Part shown: piece by piece, positions 1-7,735 of the stretch
Position numbering within the stretch: the stretch's first letter is position 1
How the letters are laid out: each line of letters opens with the position of its first letter
From: Coriobacteriia bacterium
GTDB taxonomy: Bacteria; Actinomycetota; Coriobacteriia; WRKU01; WQUG01
Length of the DNA: 13,634 bases
Assembly (NCBI GenBank): GCA_009785705.1
Contig: WQVS01000030.1
Span: 1 to 13,634, forward strand
Direction: 5' to 3'
The notes under the pieces: generated by a model
The model's input: the letters and a program-made list of their open reading frames with translations, nothing else
Database searches by the model: none
What the model was told of the DNA's origin: nothing
Translations under genes and position numbers: made by a program

Positions 1-543
1 GCGCAAGTCAAAGTATTCCCTTAGAGCCAATTTCTTGCCGTCCTCATCCAGTCTATCTACAAAAGTAACCCCGTCTAAATGGTCAATCTCATGCTGGAAG
101 ACTCGTGCAAGAAAACCTTCAGCCTCAACAGTCACAGCGGCTCCTGTCAAATTGTAACCCTCAACAATAACCTTCTCTGACCGGCCAACAGAAGCATACA
201 GGGCAGGAAACGACAGGCATCCTTCTTCATCTTCAATACTTTCGTCACTGCGATAAGTAATGCGGGGATTAACTAAGACCGATGCACCAGTTGCACTTTT
301 CCCTTCATCATCATAGACAAAGACTCGTCTTGGGATACCAACTTGAATCGCAGCTAGGCCAGCACCCTTCTCCTTGCGCATTGTGTCAATCAGGGCAGGA
401 ACCAACTGATCAAGTTCTGTTCTGTCCTCCACAGAGGCAAAGTCAATCTCTGTACTCTTTTGGGATAGTATGGGGTCAGGATGGGTCAAAACTTCATAAT
501 TTCGCGCAGGCTTAATCTTTGCGAATGCTTGCTTGATATTCAA
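1..543 (-). CDS. def: Peptide deformylase, 3' end beyond the window
   Basis: Metalloenzyme that removes the formyl group from the N-terminal methionine of new proteins at the ribosome. All three family motifs are visible in the 181 codons present: GAGLAAIQVG (motif 1), EGCLS (motif 2, metal-ligand Cys) and HEIDHLDG (motif 3, the HExxH zinc/iron site). The start is the TTG at 543-541: the reading frame has no nearer ATG before motif 1, and an AAGGAG site sits 7 bases upstream of this TTG. That ribosome site overlaps the stop codon of the upstream RodZ-like gene, with an 11-base gap, so translation is probably coupled. Deformylases are usually 165 to 190 residues, so only the last few residues should be missing; the frame is still open at base 1 (ending EYFDLR). 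Identification is firm from the motifs; the TTG start is inferred. Confidence 0.95.
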   Translation of the reverse strand, partial: MNIKQAFAKIKPARNYEVLTHPDPILSQKSTEIDFASVEDRTELDQLVPALIDTMRKEKGAGLAAIQVGIPRRVFVYDDEGKSATGASVLVNPRITYRSDESIEDEEGCLSFPALYASVGRSEKVIVEGYNLTGAAVTVEAEGFLARVFQHEIDHLDGVTFVDRLDEDGKKLALREYFDLR

Positions 544-550
544 ATGACTG

Positions 551-556
551 CTCCTT
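551..556 (-). promoter_or_regulatory. Ribosome binding site that fixes the TTG start of def
   Basis: Minus-strand AAGGAG, 7 bases before TTG 543-541. It overlaps the TAA of the preceding gene (557-555). No ATG lies in a usable position, so this site decides the non-ATG start. Confidence 0.75.
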
Positions 557-1283
557 ATTCTTCAGGTGCAACCAAGGTCAGTACACCACTGTCAGGAATG
601 GGAATATTGTCTTCACCACGAGAAAGTATAACGTTTTCTGGATTGGCAATCTCAAGTTCTGCTCTTCGTACCCTATCAAAGCTTTCTTCATTGCCGCTAG
701 TAAGTGAAGCATTAAAAGCTTCGTCGCCATCAATTACAATGCGGACTTCACTAGCACGTCCTTCAAGGGCTGCAATGGTGAAGGAGAAGGGTGTCAAAGC
801 TTGCTCTTCTTCACTTTCGTTCTCTTGGTCAAATTCGTCCCCTGCCTCATCTGGGCTTAACACTACAGGCATTGGATTTACTTCTGGCTCTGAGTTGTTT
901 CCACTTCGATTAATCAGTATAAGTCCACCTGCAATAAGTACAATTACCAAAGCAACAATGGCAGCTATCTTCCAATTCATTTCATGCTCTGGTTTTTGCG
1001 AATCAAATCCACCACTATAGCTGGGTTCAGTAATGGCATCACGCCTATTGTTTCCCGATTGAATTTCATACTGCTTCAAGTAAGGAGTAGGGTCTACGTC
1101 ACAAATCTTGCAATAGCTAAGGATATAACCCCGCACATAGCCTGCAGCAGGCAATGCGGAATGATTATCGTCTTCAAGGTTGTAGATTGCGGCAAGCATA
1201 ATACGAGTACGCTGTGCCATTTCATGGGCAGACAGTCCAGCATTTTTCCTGGCTTCAATGAGCATGTCGCCCAAAGTCGTCAT
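555..1283 (-). CDS. RodZ-like helix-turn-helix membrane protein
   Basis: Likely cell-shape/cytoskeleton-linked protein of the RodZ type. Counting from the chosen ATG (242 residues): a cytoplasmic Xre-type HTH domain at about 3-70 (begins TTLGDMLIEARKNAGLS, ends near VDPTPYLKQYE), a polar linker, one membrane segment at about 104-125 (IAAIVALVIVLIAGGLILI), an acidic Glu/Asp-rich stretch at 143-160, then a predicted outside beta-rich domain at about 163-242, as in DUF4115-type RodZ tails. I chose ATG 1283-1281, one base after the ftsK stop, with GGAGG 12 bases upstream. A longer frame starts at ATG 1304 and would overlap ftsK by 20 bases but has no Shine-Dalgarno site. Known RodZ proteins bind MreB; whether mreB exists in this organism cannot be seen, so the family call is solid but the partner is unknown. 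Confidence 0.82.
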   Translation of the reverse strand: MTTLGDMLIEARKNAGLSAHEMAQRTRIMLAAIYNLEDDNHSALPAAGYVRGYILSYCKICDVDPTPYLKQYEIQSGNNRRDAITEPSYSGGFDSQKPEHEMNWKIAAIVALVIVLIAGGLILINRSGNNSEPEVNPMPVVLSPDEAGDEFDQENESEEEQALTPFSFTIAALEGRASEVRIVIDGDEAFNASLTSGNEESFDRVRRAELEIANPENVILSRGEDNIPIPDSGVLTLVAPEE

Positions 1284-1284
1284 C

Positions 1285-3765
1285 CTAGGTGTCTTCCTCC
1301 CCATCGGGTGCCATTAATTGTGCCAAAACGTCCGCATCAATCAGTACCTCACGTGGCTTAGAGCCATCTGGTGGTCCCACTACCCCTCTAGACTGTAACA
1401 TATCCATGATGCGTCCTGCACGAGAATAGCCAACTTTAAAGCGTCTTTGTATGCCAGAGGTAGAACCAAAGCCAGCAGCAACCACCATTTCAGCCGCTTC
1501 CCACAGCAAAGGATCGTCTTCTCCTGCACTGGCTCCCCCACCTCCTGCTGCACCAGCAGTCAAGGTAGTAAGGATGTCTTCTTGATATTCAACTTCATCT
1601 GACTGTTCTTTAATGCTCTCTACAACTGCCTCGATTTCTTGCTCTGACACATAGCAGCCTTGTACACGCTTTGGATGTGGCCATGCAGGAATTGAGAAGA
1701 GCATGTCTCCCAGCCCCGTTAACTGCTCGGCCCCTGACTGATCCAGCACCACACGAGAATCGATAGCAGTTGCTGTTCTAAAGGCAACACGATTGGTAAT
1801 GTTTGCTTTAATAAGCGGTGTCACAACATTGGCATCAGGGCGTTGGGTAGCAACTATCAAGTGAATACCTGCCGCACGTGCCAACTGTGCAATACGCACA
1901 ATGGAAGACTCTACCTCTTTGGCAGAAACCATCATCAGGTCTGCTAACTCGTCAATAACAATAACTAGATAGGGCATCTCTTCTGCAGCTTCATCTAGCT
2001 TGCCATCTTGTAGACTTTGGTTATATTCCCCAATATTTCTAACGCGAGCTTTTTCCAACACCTTAAGGCGTCTGTCCATCTCATTAACTGCCCAGGCAAG
2101 TGCCGATGCTGCCTCTTTAGGCGTAGTCACAACCGGTACATAGAGATGCGGCAAACCATTAAACATCGAGAGCTCGACACGCTTCGGGTCAATCAAGACC
2201 ATGCGCACTTCTGCAGGGGTCGCACGCATCAGAATCGACATAATCATAGTGTTAATAGCAACCGATTTACCAGAGCCCGTTGAACCACCAATCAGTAAGT
2301 GCGGCATACCTGCCAAATTGCGCGCAATGCTTGCACCCGTAATGTCACGACCCATGAACAGAGTCAATGGACCATCGGCGCTGTCAGCTGGAGTAATAAT
2401 GTCTCCCAAAGTCACCGATGAGCGGTCTAAGTTCGGCACTTCAACACCCACAAGGCTCTCGCCCGGAATAGGTGCCAATATGCGCAAAGTCGGTGCTGCC
2501 AAGGCTAATGATAAGTCGTTAGCAAGTGCCGTTACCTTGTTTAGGCGAATACCCTTTGCGATTTCAACTTTATAGAGCGTAACGGTCGGCCCCACAATCC
2601 AGTCGACAACACGTGACTCAACGTCAAAGACGCGGAGTGTATCCACCAAGGCATCAGCTGTTTTTTGCTGCATTGCCTCTGCCTCTGGGGAATCCGCACT
2701 GTCGTCAGGACTGCTTTTGCTGAGCAGATTAAGTGTGGGCAAGACAAAGCCATCCATCGCACGGGGGGCTGTGGTGTTTTGGTTAAGTTGCGAAGTATCA
2801 GGCGTATCAATAACTTGAGTAACATCTTCATCGCCTGTATCTGCTGCAGCCTTCTCGGCCTTTTTGGCAGCAGCTGCTGCTTTTCGTGCAGCCTTTTTAT
2901 CTTCAATGACCTGCGTAAGTTCATCATCGAAGTTTCCTTGCGAGACTACCTCTGCCTGCTGCCCATCAAGTGTGCTTGGTGCTGGGCGTTTACGTTTACC
3001 TGTCAGTGCACCTGTGGCACTCTTAGCTACTTTTTCTGTGCGAGGGGTAAGGGCTGCTTTTTCTGCTTCCCTATGGGCACGTTCCTCAGCCACGTCTGCA
3101 CGAAAGTCTGACAACCACTCAACAATACCTGACAGCGAAATGCCTGTTACAACAAGTCCGATGATTGCAAGGGCTATAAGGATTACATAGGATATGGCAG
3201 TTCCCAACAGGGTATGCAGACCCCAGGCAAGCGCATTGCCTAGATATCCACCATAAGCCTGTAGCGTGGCTGCCTCAAAAGGAGTGGCTTCTGTTGTGCT
3301 GACTGCTGCAAGACCAAAAGAGCCTATGATTGCAATTGTAAGACAACTTAGGCCAATAGCGAAACGCGTCTCTGTAAAGCGAAGCGCAGGAACGAAGAAG
3401 GTCAAACCCATGACGATAAGCGCAAAGGGCAAGAAGAAACGACCGATACCCACAACAAGACCCAAGCCTGAAGCAATAAATTCTGCAACAACGCCCGTTT
3501 GAGTCAAGATTACCGCAAGCCCCAGAGCAATACCTAGAGCCAGCAGCACTATACCCCAAATATCAGAAGCTGCACGCTCATCAATAATGGGGTCGCGCTC
3601 TACGCTGCGAGAAACACGGCTTGAGTTAGCACGTGAACCAGACTTTGCGGCAGACTTGCTTGTACTTTTACTGCGCCCTTTTCCCGCGGATTTCGCCGCA
3701 GGACGACTATTGCCGCGACCAGTGCTGCGAGAACCGCTTCCCTTTTTGGCTTTCTTTGCTGACAC
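1285..3765 (-). CDS. ftsK: DNA translocase FtsK/SpoIIIE family
   Basis: Septum-located ATP-driven DNA pump that clears chromosome arms at division. 826 residues: Ser/Lys/Arg-rich basic tail (1-58); hydrophobic segments at about 68-90, 96-128, 135-156 and 178-215, consistent with the four-helix FtsK anchor; a charged Ala/Lys-rich linker (220-365) with two DxxxTQVI-like repeats; the alpha/beta motor domain with Walker A GGSTGSGKS (493-501), LIDPKRVEL (524-532), Walker B VIVIDE (601-606) and ATQRPDANVVTPLIK (639-653); a Gly-rich linker (738-748); and the winged-helix gamma domain (about 752-812) that reads KOPS-like polarity sequences. The start is GTG 3765-3763, with GAGGA 9 bases upstream; the nearby ATG upstream is out of frame. 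It lies between uppP and the RodZ-like gene, one base from the latter's chosen start. Length and motifs are normal and complete. Confidence 0.97.
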   Translation of the reverse strand: MSAKKAKKGSGSRSTGRGNSRPAAKSAGKGRSKSTSKSAAKSGSRANSSRVSRSVERDPIIDERAASDIWGIVLLALGIALGLAVILTQTGVVAEFIASGLGLVVGIGRFFLPFALIVMGLTFFVPALRFTETRFAIGLSCLTIAIIGSFGLAAVSTTEATPFEAATLQAYGGYLGNALAWGLHTLLGTAISYVILIALAIIGLVVTGISLSGIVEWLSDFRADVAEERAHREAEKAALTPRTEKVAKSATGALTGKRKRPAPSTLDGQQAEVVSQGNFDDELTQVIEDKKAARKAAAAAKKAEKAAADTGDEDVTQVIDTPDTSQLNQNTTAPRAMDGFVLPTLNLLSKSSPDDSADSPEAEAMQQKTADALVDTLRVFDVESRVVDWIVGPTVTLYKVEIAKGIRLNKVTALANDLSLALAAPTLRILAPIPGESLVGVEVPNLDRSSVTLGDIITPADSADGPLTLFMGRDITGASIARNLAGMPHLLIGGSTGSGKSVAINTMIMSILMRATPAEVRMVLIDPKRVELSMFNGLPHLYVPVVTTPKEAASALAWAVNEMDRRLKVLEKARVRNIGEYNQSLQDGKLDEAAEEMPYLVIVIDELADLMMVSAKEVESSIVRIAQLARAAGIHLIVATQRPDANVVTPLIKANITNRVAFRTATAIDSRVVLDQSGAEQLTGLGDMLFSIPAWPHPKRVQGCYVSEQEIEAVVESIKEQSDEVEYQEDILTTLTAGAAGGGGASAGEDDPLLWEAAEMVVAAGFGSTSGIQRRFKVGYSRAGRIMDMLQSRGVVGPPDGSKPREVLIDADVLAQLMAPDGEEDT

Positions 3766-3774
3766 CTGTCTCTT

Positions 3775-3779
3775 TCCTC
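3775..3779 (-). promoter_or_regulatory. Ribosome binding site supporting the GTG start of ftsK
   Basis: Minus-strand GAGGA, 9 bases before GTG 3765-3763. It favours the GTG over an out-of-frame ATG that lies just upstream. Confidence 0.6.
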
Positions 3780-3841
3780 ATGCTTCCTTATACTTTAGTT
3801 TAACTGAGTAAACTGCTTCCTAATCTATCCTTGCCTAATTC

Positions 3842-4678
3842 TTATGCCAGCAAGTACAGGGCAATAAGCACTATTCCTAACAGTACGGCATACAGGGCAA
3901 ACCAGTTAAGGCTTGTCTTTGATACCAGCTTAATCATCCATGCAATAGTGAGATAGCCAATAACACCCGCAAGCACAAAACTCACCAACAATATCCAGGC
4001 ATTTGGCAATACCAGTGAGCCCTGAAATAGACGCACAATATCGCGTAGTGAGCCTGCAATAACAACAGGAATGAGAAGTAGAAAACTGTAGCGTGTTGCC
4101 TGCACCCGCGAAAGACCCATCCACAGACCACCCGCAATGGTTGCTCCACTGCGAGAAATCCCAGGAAATATGGCAAATCCTTGGAAGACACCAATTAGCA
4201 TGGCACGCACAGGAGTAAGCTCGCCCATTTCCTTCTTAAGTTTCATCTTTTTCAGCGCCTGCTCTGAAGAAACCAGAAGAATCGCTGTTACGACAAACAT
4301 AAGTCCCAACACTAAGAGGTTGTTGGCAAAATCTTTTAGATAACCTGAAAATAGCAGATATATCACTGCCGCAACAAGCAAACTGATAATCAGAGAGATT
4401 GTTGTGCGGCGCTCCGCAGGCATGGTTTCTTTATTTTTGGGCAACCAGGCAAGAATGAAATCTTTGATGTCTTCTCTAAAATAGATTACGGCAGCAATCG
4501 TGGTAGGAATATGCAAGAAAAAGTAAAAGTCTACTGCTGCCTCACGCCCGAAAGCCTCATCCAGAATCGCCAGATGACCTGAACTTGAAATGGGGATAAA
4601 TTCTGTGATTCCCTGCACAATGGCCATTACTATAGAGTAAGTCCATTCTGCAAAGCTTGCCATCACAAGAGGTGCCAC
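3842..4678 (-). CDS. uppP: Undecaprenyl-diphosphatase UppP (BacA family)
   Basis: Integral membrane phosphatase that converts undecaprenyl diphosphate to the monophosphate, recycling the lipid carrier of cell-wall synthesis; it also gives bacitracin tolerance. 278 residues with about eight hydrophobic segments. The two signature motifs are present: QGITEFIPISSSGHL (22-36), carrying the catalytic Q/E-xxx-E pattern, and PGISRSGAT (172-180), with its essential Arg. H56 lies in HIPTT, where many homologues have HLGT. The longest start is GTG 4678-4676, with only a weak AGGGA 11 bases upstream; ATG 4663-4661 is a plausible alternative but has no clear ribosome site, so the first five residues are uncertain. 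It sits 76 bases downstream of rnj and 76 bases upstream of ftsK. No strong terminator is seen on either side, so it probably belongs to the same transcription block. Confidence 0.95.
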   Translation of the reverse strand: MAPLVMASFAEWTYSIVMAIVQGITEFIPISSSGHLAILDEAFGREAAVDFYFFLHIPTTIAAVIYFREDIKDFILAWLPKNKETMPAERRTTISLIISLLVAAVIYLLFSGYLKDFANNLLVLGLMFVVTAILLVSSEQALKKMKLKKEMGELTPVRAMLIGVFQGFAIFPGISRSGATIAGGLWMGLSRVQATRYSFLLLIPVVIAGSLRDIVRLFQGSLVLPNAWILLVSFVLAGVIGYLTIAWMIKLVSKTSLNWFALYAVLLGIVLIALYLLA

Positions 4679-4754
4679 TTAAGACACCGTCCCTGCATAT
4701 AATGTCACCTTATCCTGGTTCATCAAATAAGTCATCTCGCTAGCCAATAAACCC

Positions 4755-6623
4755 TTAAATCTCCATGATTACAGGAATCACCATGGGGCGTGTCTTTGTG
4801 CGTTCCCAAACCAGTTGTGAGACAGCATCTTTAACTGACCTGCGCGCATTGTTCATGGTCGCCTTCTCGCGCAGATTTCTCTCAAGTGTCTTTGTGGCAC
4901 GTTCTGCAATTTCTGACTGGAAGAACTGTGGGTCAGAAACGCTTACCCCGCGGAAAATAACTTCTACTGAGCCCATTACCTGCTTGCGGCTACGGTTTAC
5001 ATTAGCAACAAGGGTAACGATACCGTCTTGGCTTAGATGCTGCCTATCGCGCAGAATTACACCATCGAAATCGCCTACGTTTAAACCATCTACGTAGATG
5101 ACCCCGTTTTGTACAGGGTCTTTCTGATAGGCACCATCTTCATCAAATTCCAGCACATCGCCATTCTCTAACACAAAGATGTAGTCCTCTGGAATACCTA
5201 CTTGCAGAGCAAGCTCCTTGTGGGCATGCAGATGTCTTGTTTCGCCATGTACCGGCAAGAAGTATTCTGGTCTGATAAGGTTTAGCAGTAACTTCAGCTC
5301 TTCAGAGGCAGCATGGCCACTGACATGTACGCGGGCAGCATGACCTTCGTGAACATCTGCTCCGCATTTTACTAGCTGATTGATTACTGTATTTACTGCC
5401 TGTTCATTTCCTGGAACGGGTGTTGCAGAAAAAATTACGGTGTCACCTGGTGTAACGCGAATACTTCTATGCTCCCCTATCGCCATACGCGACAGTGCCG
5501 ACAGGGGTTCACCCTGACTGCCCGTACATAAGACCACAATGTCTTCTGGTGCATGGTCACGCAGGTTAAAAGCATCAATAAGCATATCTTCAGGAATGTT
5601 CAGATAGCCTAACTGACGTGCGATTTCAGTGTTTCGCAGCATGCTTCGTCCCGTGACAGCGACTTTTCTTCCCGATGCTACAGCAGCATCACAGATTTGC
5701 TGTAAGCGATGAATATGACTAGAGAACGATGCGATGATGATGCGTTGCGTTGCCTGAGACATAATGGAGCGCAGTGAGCGACCGACCTCGGCCTCACTTG
5801 GGGTAATCCCAGGACGCTCAGCACAGGTAGAATCTGACAACAGAAGCATGACCCCCTCATCGCCTGCTTTTGCAAGGGCGCTGTAGTCTGCCACCTTGCC
5901 ATTGATGGGAGTCTGGTCGAATTTGAAATCGCCTGTGTGCAAAATGCTGCCCACAGGGGTCTTAATAAGCACAGCAACTGCGTCAGGAATCGAATGGTTA
6001 ACATCAATAAAGTTCAAGCTGAAGACTCCGCAGTCTAAGCTGCTGTCGCTATTTACTTCCTTGAACTTTGCATTTTTGACGCCATGTTCTTCCAGCTTGC
6101 CCTTAATAAGACCACAAGTAAGTTTTGTGGCAATAATGGGTACACTGCGACGACTAAGGTCTTTCAATAGCCATGGCAAGGCACCCGTATGGTCTTCATG
6201 ACCATGCGTGATGACAATGCCGCGCAGTTTATGTTCATTTTCAATAAGGTAAGAATAGTCGGGCAAAATCAAGTCAATGCCCAGTTGATTTTCATCGGGA
6301 AACATCAATCCTGCGTCAACAACAATCATGTCATCGCCATATTCGAAGACAGTCATATTCTTGCCTATTGCATCCAGGCCACCTAGGGGTATAACGCGCA
6401 AGCGAGTACTTGAATTGCCTTTCTTAGGTTTGGCGTTGGACTTTTGAGCCAGCTTGCCTCTTCCTGCTCCTGCCTTATTGTTAGACCCTTTTGAAGCAGG
6501 CTTTTTTGCAGATGGTTTTGGTTTAGCAGAATCTTTCCGCTTAGGCTTAGGCTTGGGCTTAGGTTTAGGTTTACTGTCTGCTTGATTATTAGATTGGTTT
6601 TGCTTTGATGGCTTAGAGCTCAT
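4755..6623 (-). CDS. rnj: Ribonuclease J
   Basis: Metallo-beta-lactamase/beta-CASP ribonuclease with endo- and 5'-to-3' exonuclease activity in mRNA turnover and rRNA maturation. 622 residues: a low-complexity basic tail (1-72) holding a run of Lys-Pro repeats (18-28); the catalytic domain from about 73, with zinc motif THGHEDH (139-145), H210 and GDFKFD (231-236); the beta-CASP region with LSDSTCAERPG (262-272), SFSSHIHR (299-306), CTGSQGEP (366-373), HVSGHA (433-438) and PVHGE (457-461); and the usual C-terminal domain (about 500-622). Without the tail the length matches the usual 550-560. ATG 6623-6621 has AGGAGG 4 bases upstream, and the gene overlaps the end of dapA by 11 bases, pointing to coupled translation. 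The dapA-rnj pair is a known actinobacterial arrangement. All catalytic residues appear intact. Confidence 0.97.
   Translation of the reverse strand: MSSKPSKQNQSNNQADSKPKPKPKPKPKRKDSAKPKPSAKKPASKGSNNKAGAGRGKLAQKSNAKPKKGNSSTRLRVIPLGGLDAIGKNMTVFEYGDDMIVVDAGLMFPDENQLGIDLILPDYSYLIENEHKLRGIVITHGHEDHTGALPWLLKDLSRRSVPIIATKLTCGLIKGKLEEHGVKNAKFKEVNSDSSLDCGVFSLNFIDVNHSIPDAVAVLIKTPVGSILHTGDFKFDQTPINGKVADYSALAKAGDEGVMLLLSDSTCAERPGITPSEAEVGRSLRSIMSQATQRIIIASFSSHIHRLQQICDAAVASGRKVAVTGRSMLRNTEIARQLGYLNIPEDMLIDAFNLRDHAPEDIVVLCTGSQGEPLSALSRMAIGEHRSIRVTPGDTVIFSATPVPGNEQAVNTVINQLVKCGADVHEGHAARVHVSGHAASEELKLLLNLIRPEYFLPVHGETRHLHAHKELALQVGIPEDYIFVLENGDVLEFDEDGAYQKDPVQNGVIYVDGLNVGDFDGVILRDRQHLSQDGIVTLVANVNRSRKQVMGSVEVIFRGVSVSDPQFFQSEIAERATKTLERNLREKATMNNARRSVKDAVSQLVWERTKTRPMVIPVIMEI
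6540..6572 (-). repeat. Hexanucleotide repeat coding Lys-Pro in the rnj tail
   Basis: Five tandem AAR-CCY units (AAACCT/AAGCCT variants) followed by AAG encode KPKPKPKPKPK, residues 18-28 of RNase J. Third-position differences between units (AAA/AAG, CCT/CCC) show it is not a freshly expanded perfect repeat. Confidence 0.8.
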
Positions 6624-7527
6624 CGAGCCTCCTAAAGGTATCGTTCATAACGGTCAGCAACTCTGCCGACTGTTGGTCTGTTGCATTTACAAGGGGTAGT
6701 CGCACGCCACCCACAGGGAAATCAAGCAGTGCCAGTGCACGCTTGACTAAAATCGGATTCGAGGTCACAAAAAGCTGATTTTGCAAGGGTCGCAAGATTT
6801 GATCGATGCGATTTGCTTCCTCATGGTCGCCCTCCACATAGGCCTTAATCATTTTTGCCATTGCAGGAGCAGCAATGTTTCCAATGGTCGAAATAACGCC
6901 CGCACCGCCACGCTCTAGGTTAGGCAGGGTCAAACAGTCATCACCTGCAAAGATTTCAAAGTCCTTTGAAGTGTTCGCGACAATAGTCTCCAGTTGGGAC
7001 ATGTCTTCGTTTGCTTGCTTCAGTGCAAGAATATTAGGGACATCATTTGCTAGGCGAATAATAATCTCTGGGTCAATATTTACTACACTGCGTCCCGGAA
7101 TGTTATACACAACAACAGGAACTTCTACTGCTTCTGCCACTAGACGCATGTGCTGATAGATGCCTTCTTGTGGAGGCTTATTGTAGTAAGGAGTAACCAC
7201 CATAATCCCATTGATGCGACCACCCTTTAGGGCGCAAACACGCTGTGCGAATAAGACGCTGTCCTCTGTGCAATTGTCGCCAACATTAGCAATCAGAGGA
7301 ACATCTGGACCTACCGCATCAATCACTGCTTCGAATAGTTGACAGCGCTCATCACGACTGATGGTCGGACTCTCCCCCGTTGTACCATTCACTATGAGAC
7401 CATCGTTACCCTGTTCGATGAGATTTTTGGCAAGCTCAGCAGCACGAGGCAAATCAAGCGAACCATCTTCTTTAAAGGGTGTCACCATTGCTGTCAGTAA
7501 ACGACCAAAGCGTGGTGTGTAGGTCAT
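6613..7527 (-). CDS. dapA: 4-hydroxy-tetrahydrodipicolinate synthase
   Basis: Condenses pyruvate with aspartate semialdehyde, the first committed step to diaminopimelate (peptidoglycan) and lysine; cytoplasmic. 304 residues from the chosen start, the usual family size, with the whole TIM barrel present. Visible motifs: LNGTTGE-type loop as VNGTTGESPT (46-55), TPYYNKPPQEG (112-122), YNIPGR (141-146) holding the catalytic Tyr and substrate-binding Arg, Schiff-base Lys170 in ALKQAN, and SNPILVKRAL (256-265). The residue after the lysine is Gln where many homologues have Glu or Asp. ATG 7527-7525 is chosen because AAGGAG lies 6 bases upstream; a frame from base 7575 adds 16 residues with no family homology. 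It overlaps rnj by 11 bases and has a 203-base gap upstream full of inverted repeats, so it is probably the first gene of the left block. Confidence 0.97.
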   Translation of the reverse strand: MTYTPRFGRLLTAMVTPFKEDGSLDLPRAAELAKNLIEQGNDGLIVNGTTGESPTISRDERCQLFEAVIDAVGPDVPLIANVGDNCTEDSVLFAQRVCALKGGRINGIMVVTPYYNKPPQEGIYQHMRLVAEAVEVPVVVYNIPGRSVVNIDPEIIIRLANDVPNILALKQANEDMSQLETIVANTSKDFEIFAGDDCLTLPNLERGGAGVISTIGNIAAPAMAKMIKAYVEGDHEEANRIDQILRPLQNQLFVTSNPILVKRALALLDFPVGGVRLPLVNATDQQSAELLTVMNDTFRRLDEL

Positions 7528-7533
7528 AGTGTT

Positions 7534-7539
7534 CTCCTT
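7534..7539 (-). promoter_or_regulatory. Ribosome binding site that fixes the dapA start
   Basis: Minus-strand AAGGAG, 6 bases before ATG 7527-7525. It rejects the longer frame beginning at 7575. Confidence 0.8.
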
Positions 7540-7562
7540 ATTGATTAGCGCACGACAGGACA

Positions 7563-7600
7563 TGTGCGAATGCACGTCAAACTATTGTTATTTTCGCACA
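7563..7600. promoter_or_regulatory. Perfect 8-base inverted repeat upstream of dapA, operator candidate
   Basis: TGTGCGAA (7563-7570) and TTCGCACA (7593-7600) are exact reverse complements. Their centres are 30 bases apart, near three helical turns, and they lie 36 to 73 bases upstream of the dapA start codon. The 22-base interior is AT-rich and contains TTGACG on the minus strand, a -35-like hexamer without a convincing -10 partner. It could be a paired protein-binding site or an RNA stem with a large loop. No regulator can be named from sequence alone. Confidence 0.45.
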
Positions 7601-7628
7601 GTGTTCTAGCCGCTGATGCAGCCCTGTG

Positions 7629-7650
7629 GGTAACGGCGCAATTCGTTACC
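7629..7650. repeat. Perfect 7-base hairpin in the dapA upstream gap
   Basis: GGTAACG (7629-7635) and CGTTACC (7644-7650) form a perfect stem with an 8-base loop. No T-run follows on either strand, so it is not a classic terminator. It could be a leader-RNA element or a protein site. Confidence 0.45.
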
Positions 7651-7663
7651 TAATTGTGTCTGC

Positions 7664-7701
7664 TTGGCGCACACTGAGGCAGAAAAGTGCCCTCAAGCCA
7701 A
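7664..7701. repeat. Two-part imperfect hairpin between the lipoprotein gene and dapA
   Basis: An outer stem TTGGC (7664-7668)/GCCAA (7697-7701) encloses an inner stem TGAGGCA (7675-7681)/TGCCCTCA (7688-7695, one extra C). It adds to the row of structures in this gap. Function unknown. Confidence 0.35.
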
Positions 7702-7711
7702 ATGAAGCAAG

Positions 7712-7735
7712 CATAGGAAAGGCTGACTTCCTATG
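7712..7735 (-). terminator. Hairpin over the lipoprotein gene stop, possible terminator
   Basis: CATAGGAA (7712-7719) and TTCCTATG (7728-7735) pair perfectly around an 8-base loop, with further G-C pairing possible across a one-base bulge. The stem spans the TAG at 7733-7731. On the minus strand it is followed by a moderately T-rich tract (TTGCTTCATTT), so it may end the membrane protein/lipoprotein transcript, though the T-run is poor. Confidence 0.45.

Noticed and set aside
481..1361. Long plus-strand open frames across the RodZ-like gene
   Set aside because: They are antisense to a gene with clear domain order, lack ribosome sites and have low-complexity Ser/Ala products with no domain pattern.
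2201..3502. Plus-strand and alternative minus-strand open frames inside ftsK
   Set aside because: The ftsK frame has motifs along its full length; the other frames give basic or Ser/Cys-rich proteins typical of shadow translation.
7528..7730. Lysine riboswitch upstream of dapA
   Set aside because: I looked for its conserved core sequences and did not find them; only simple inverted repeats are present.
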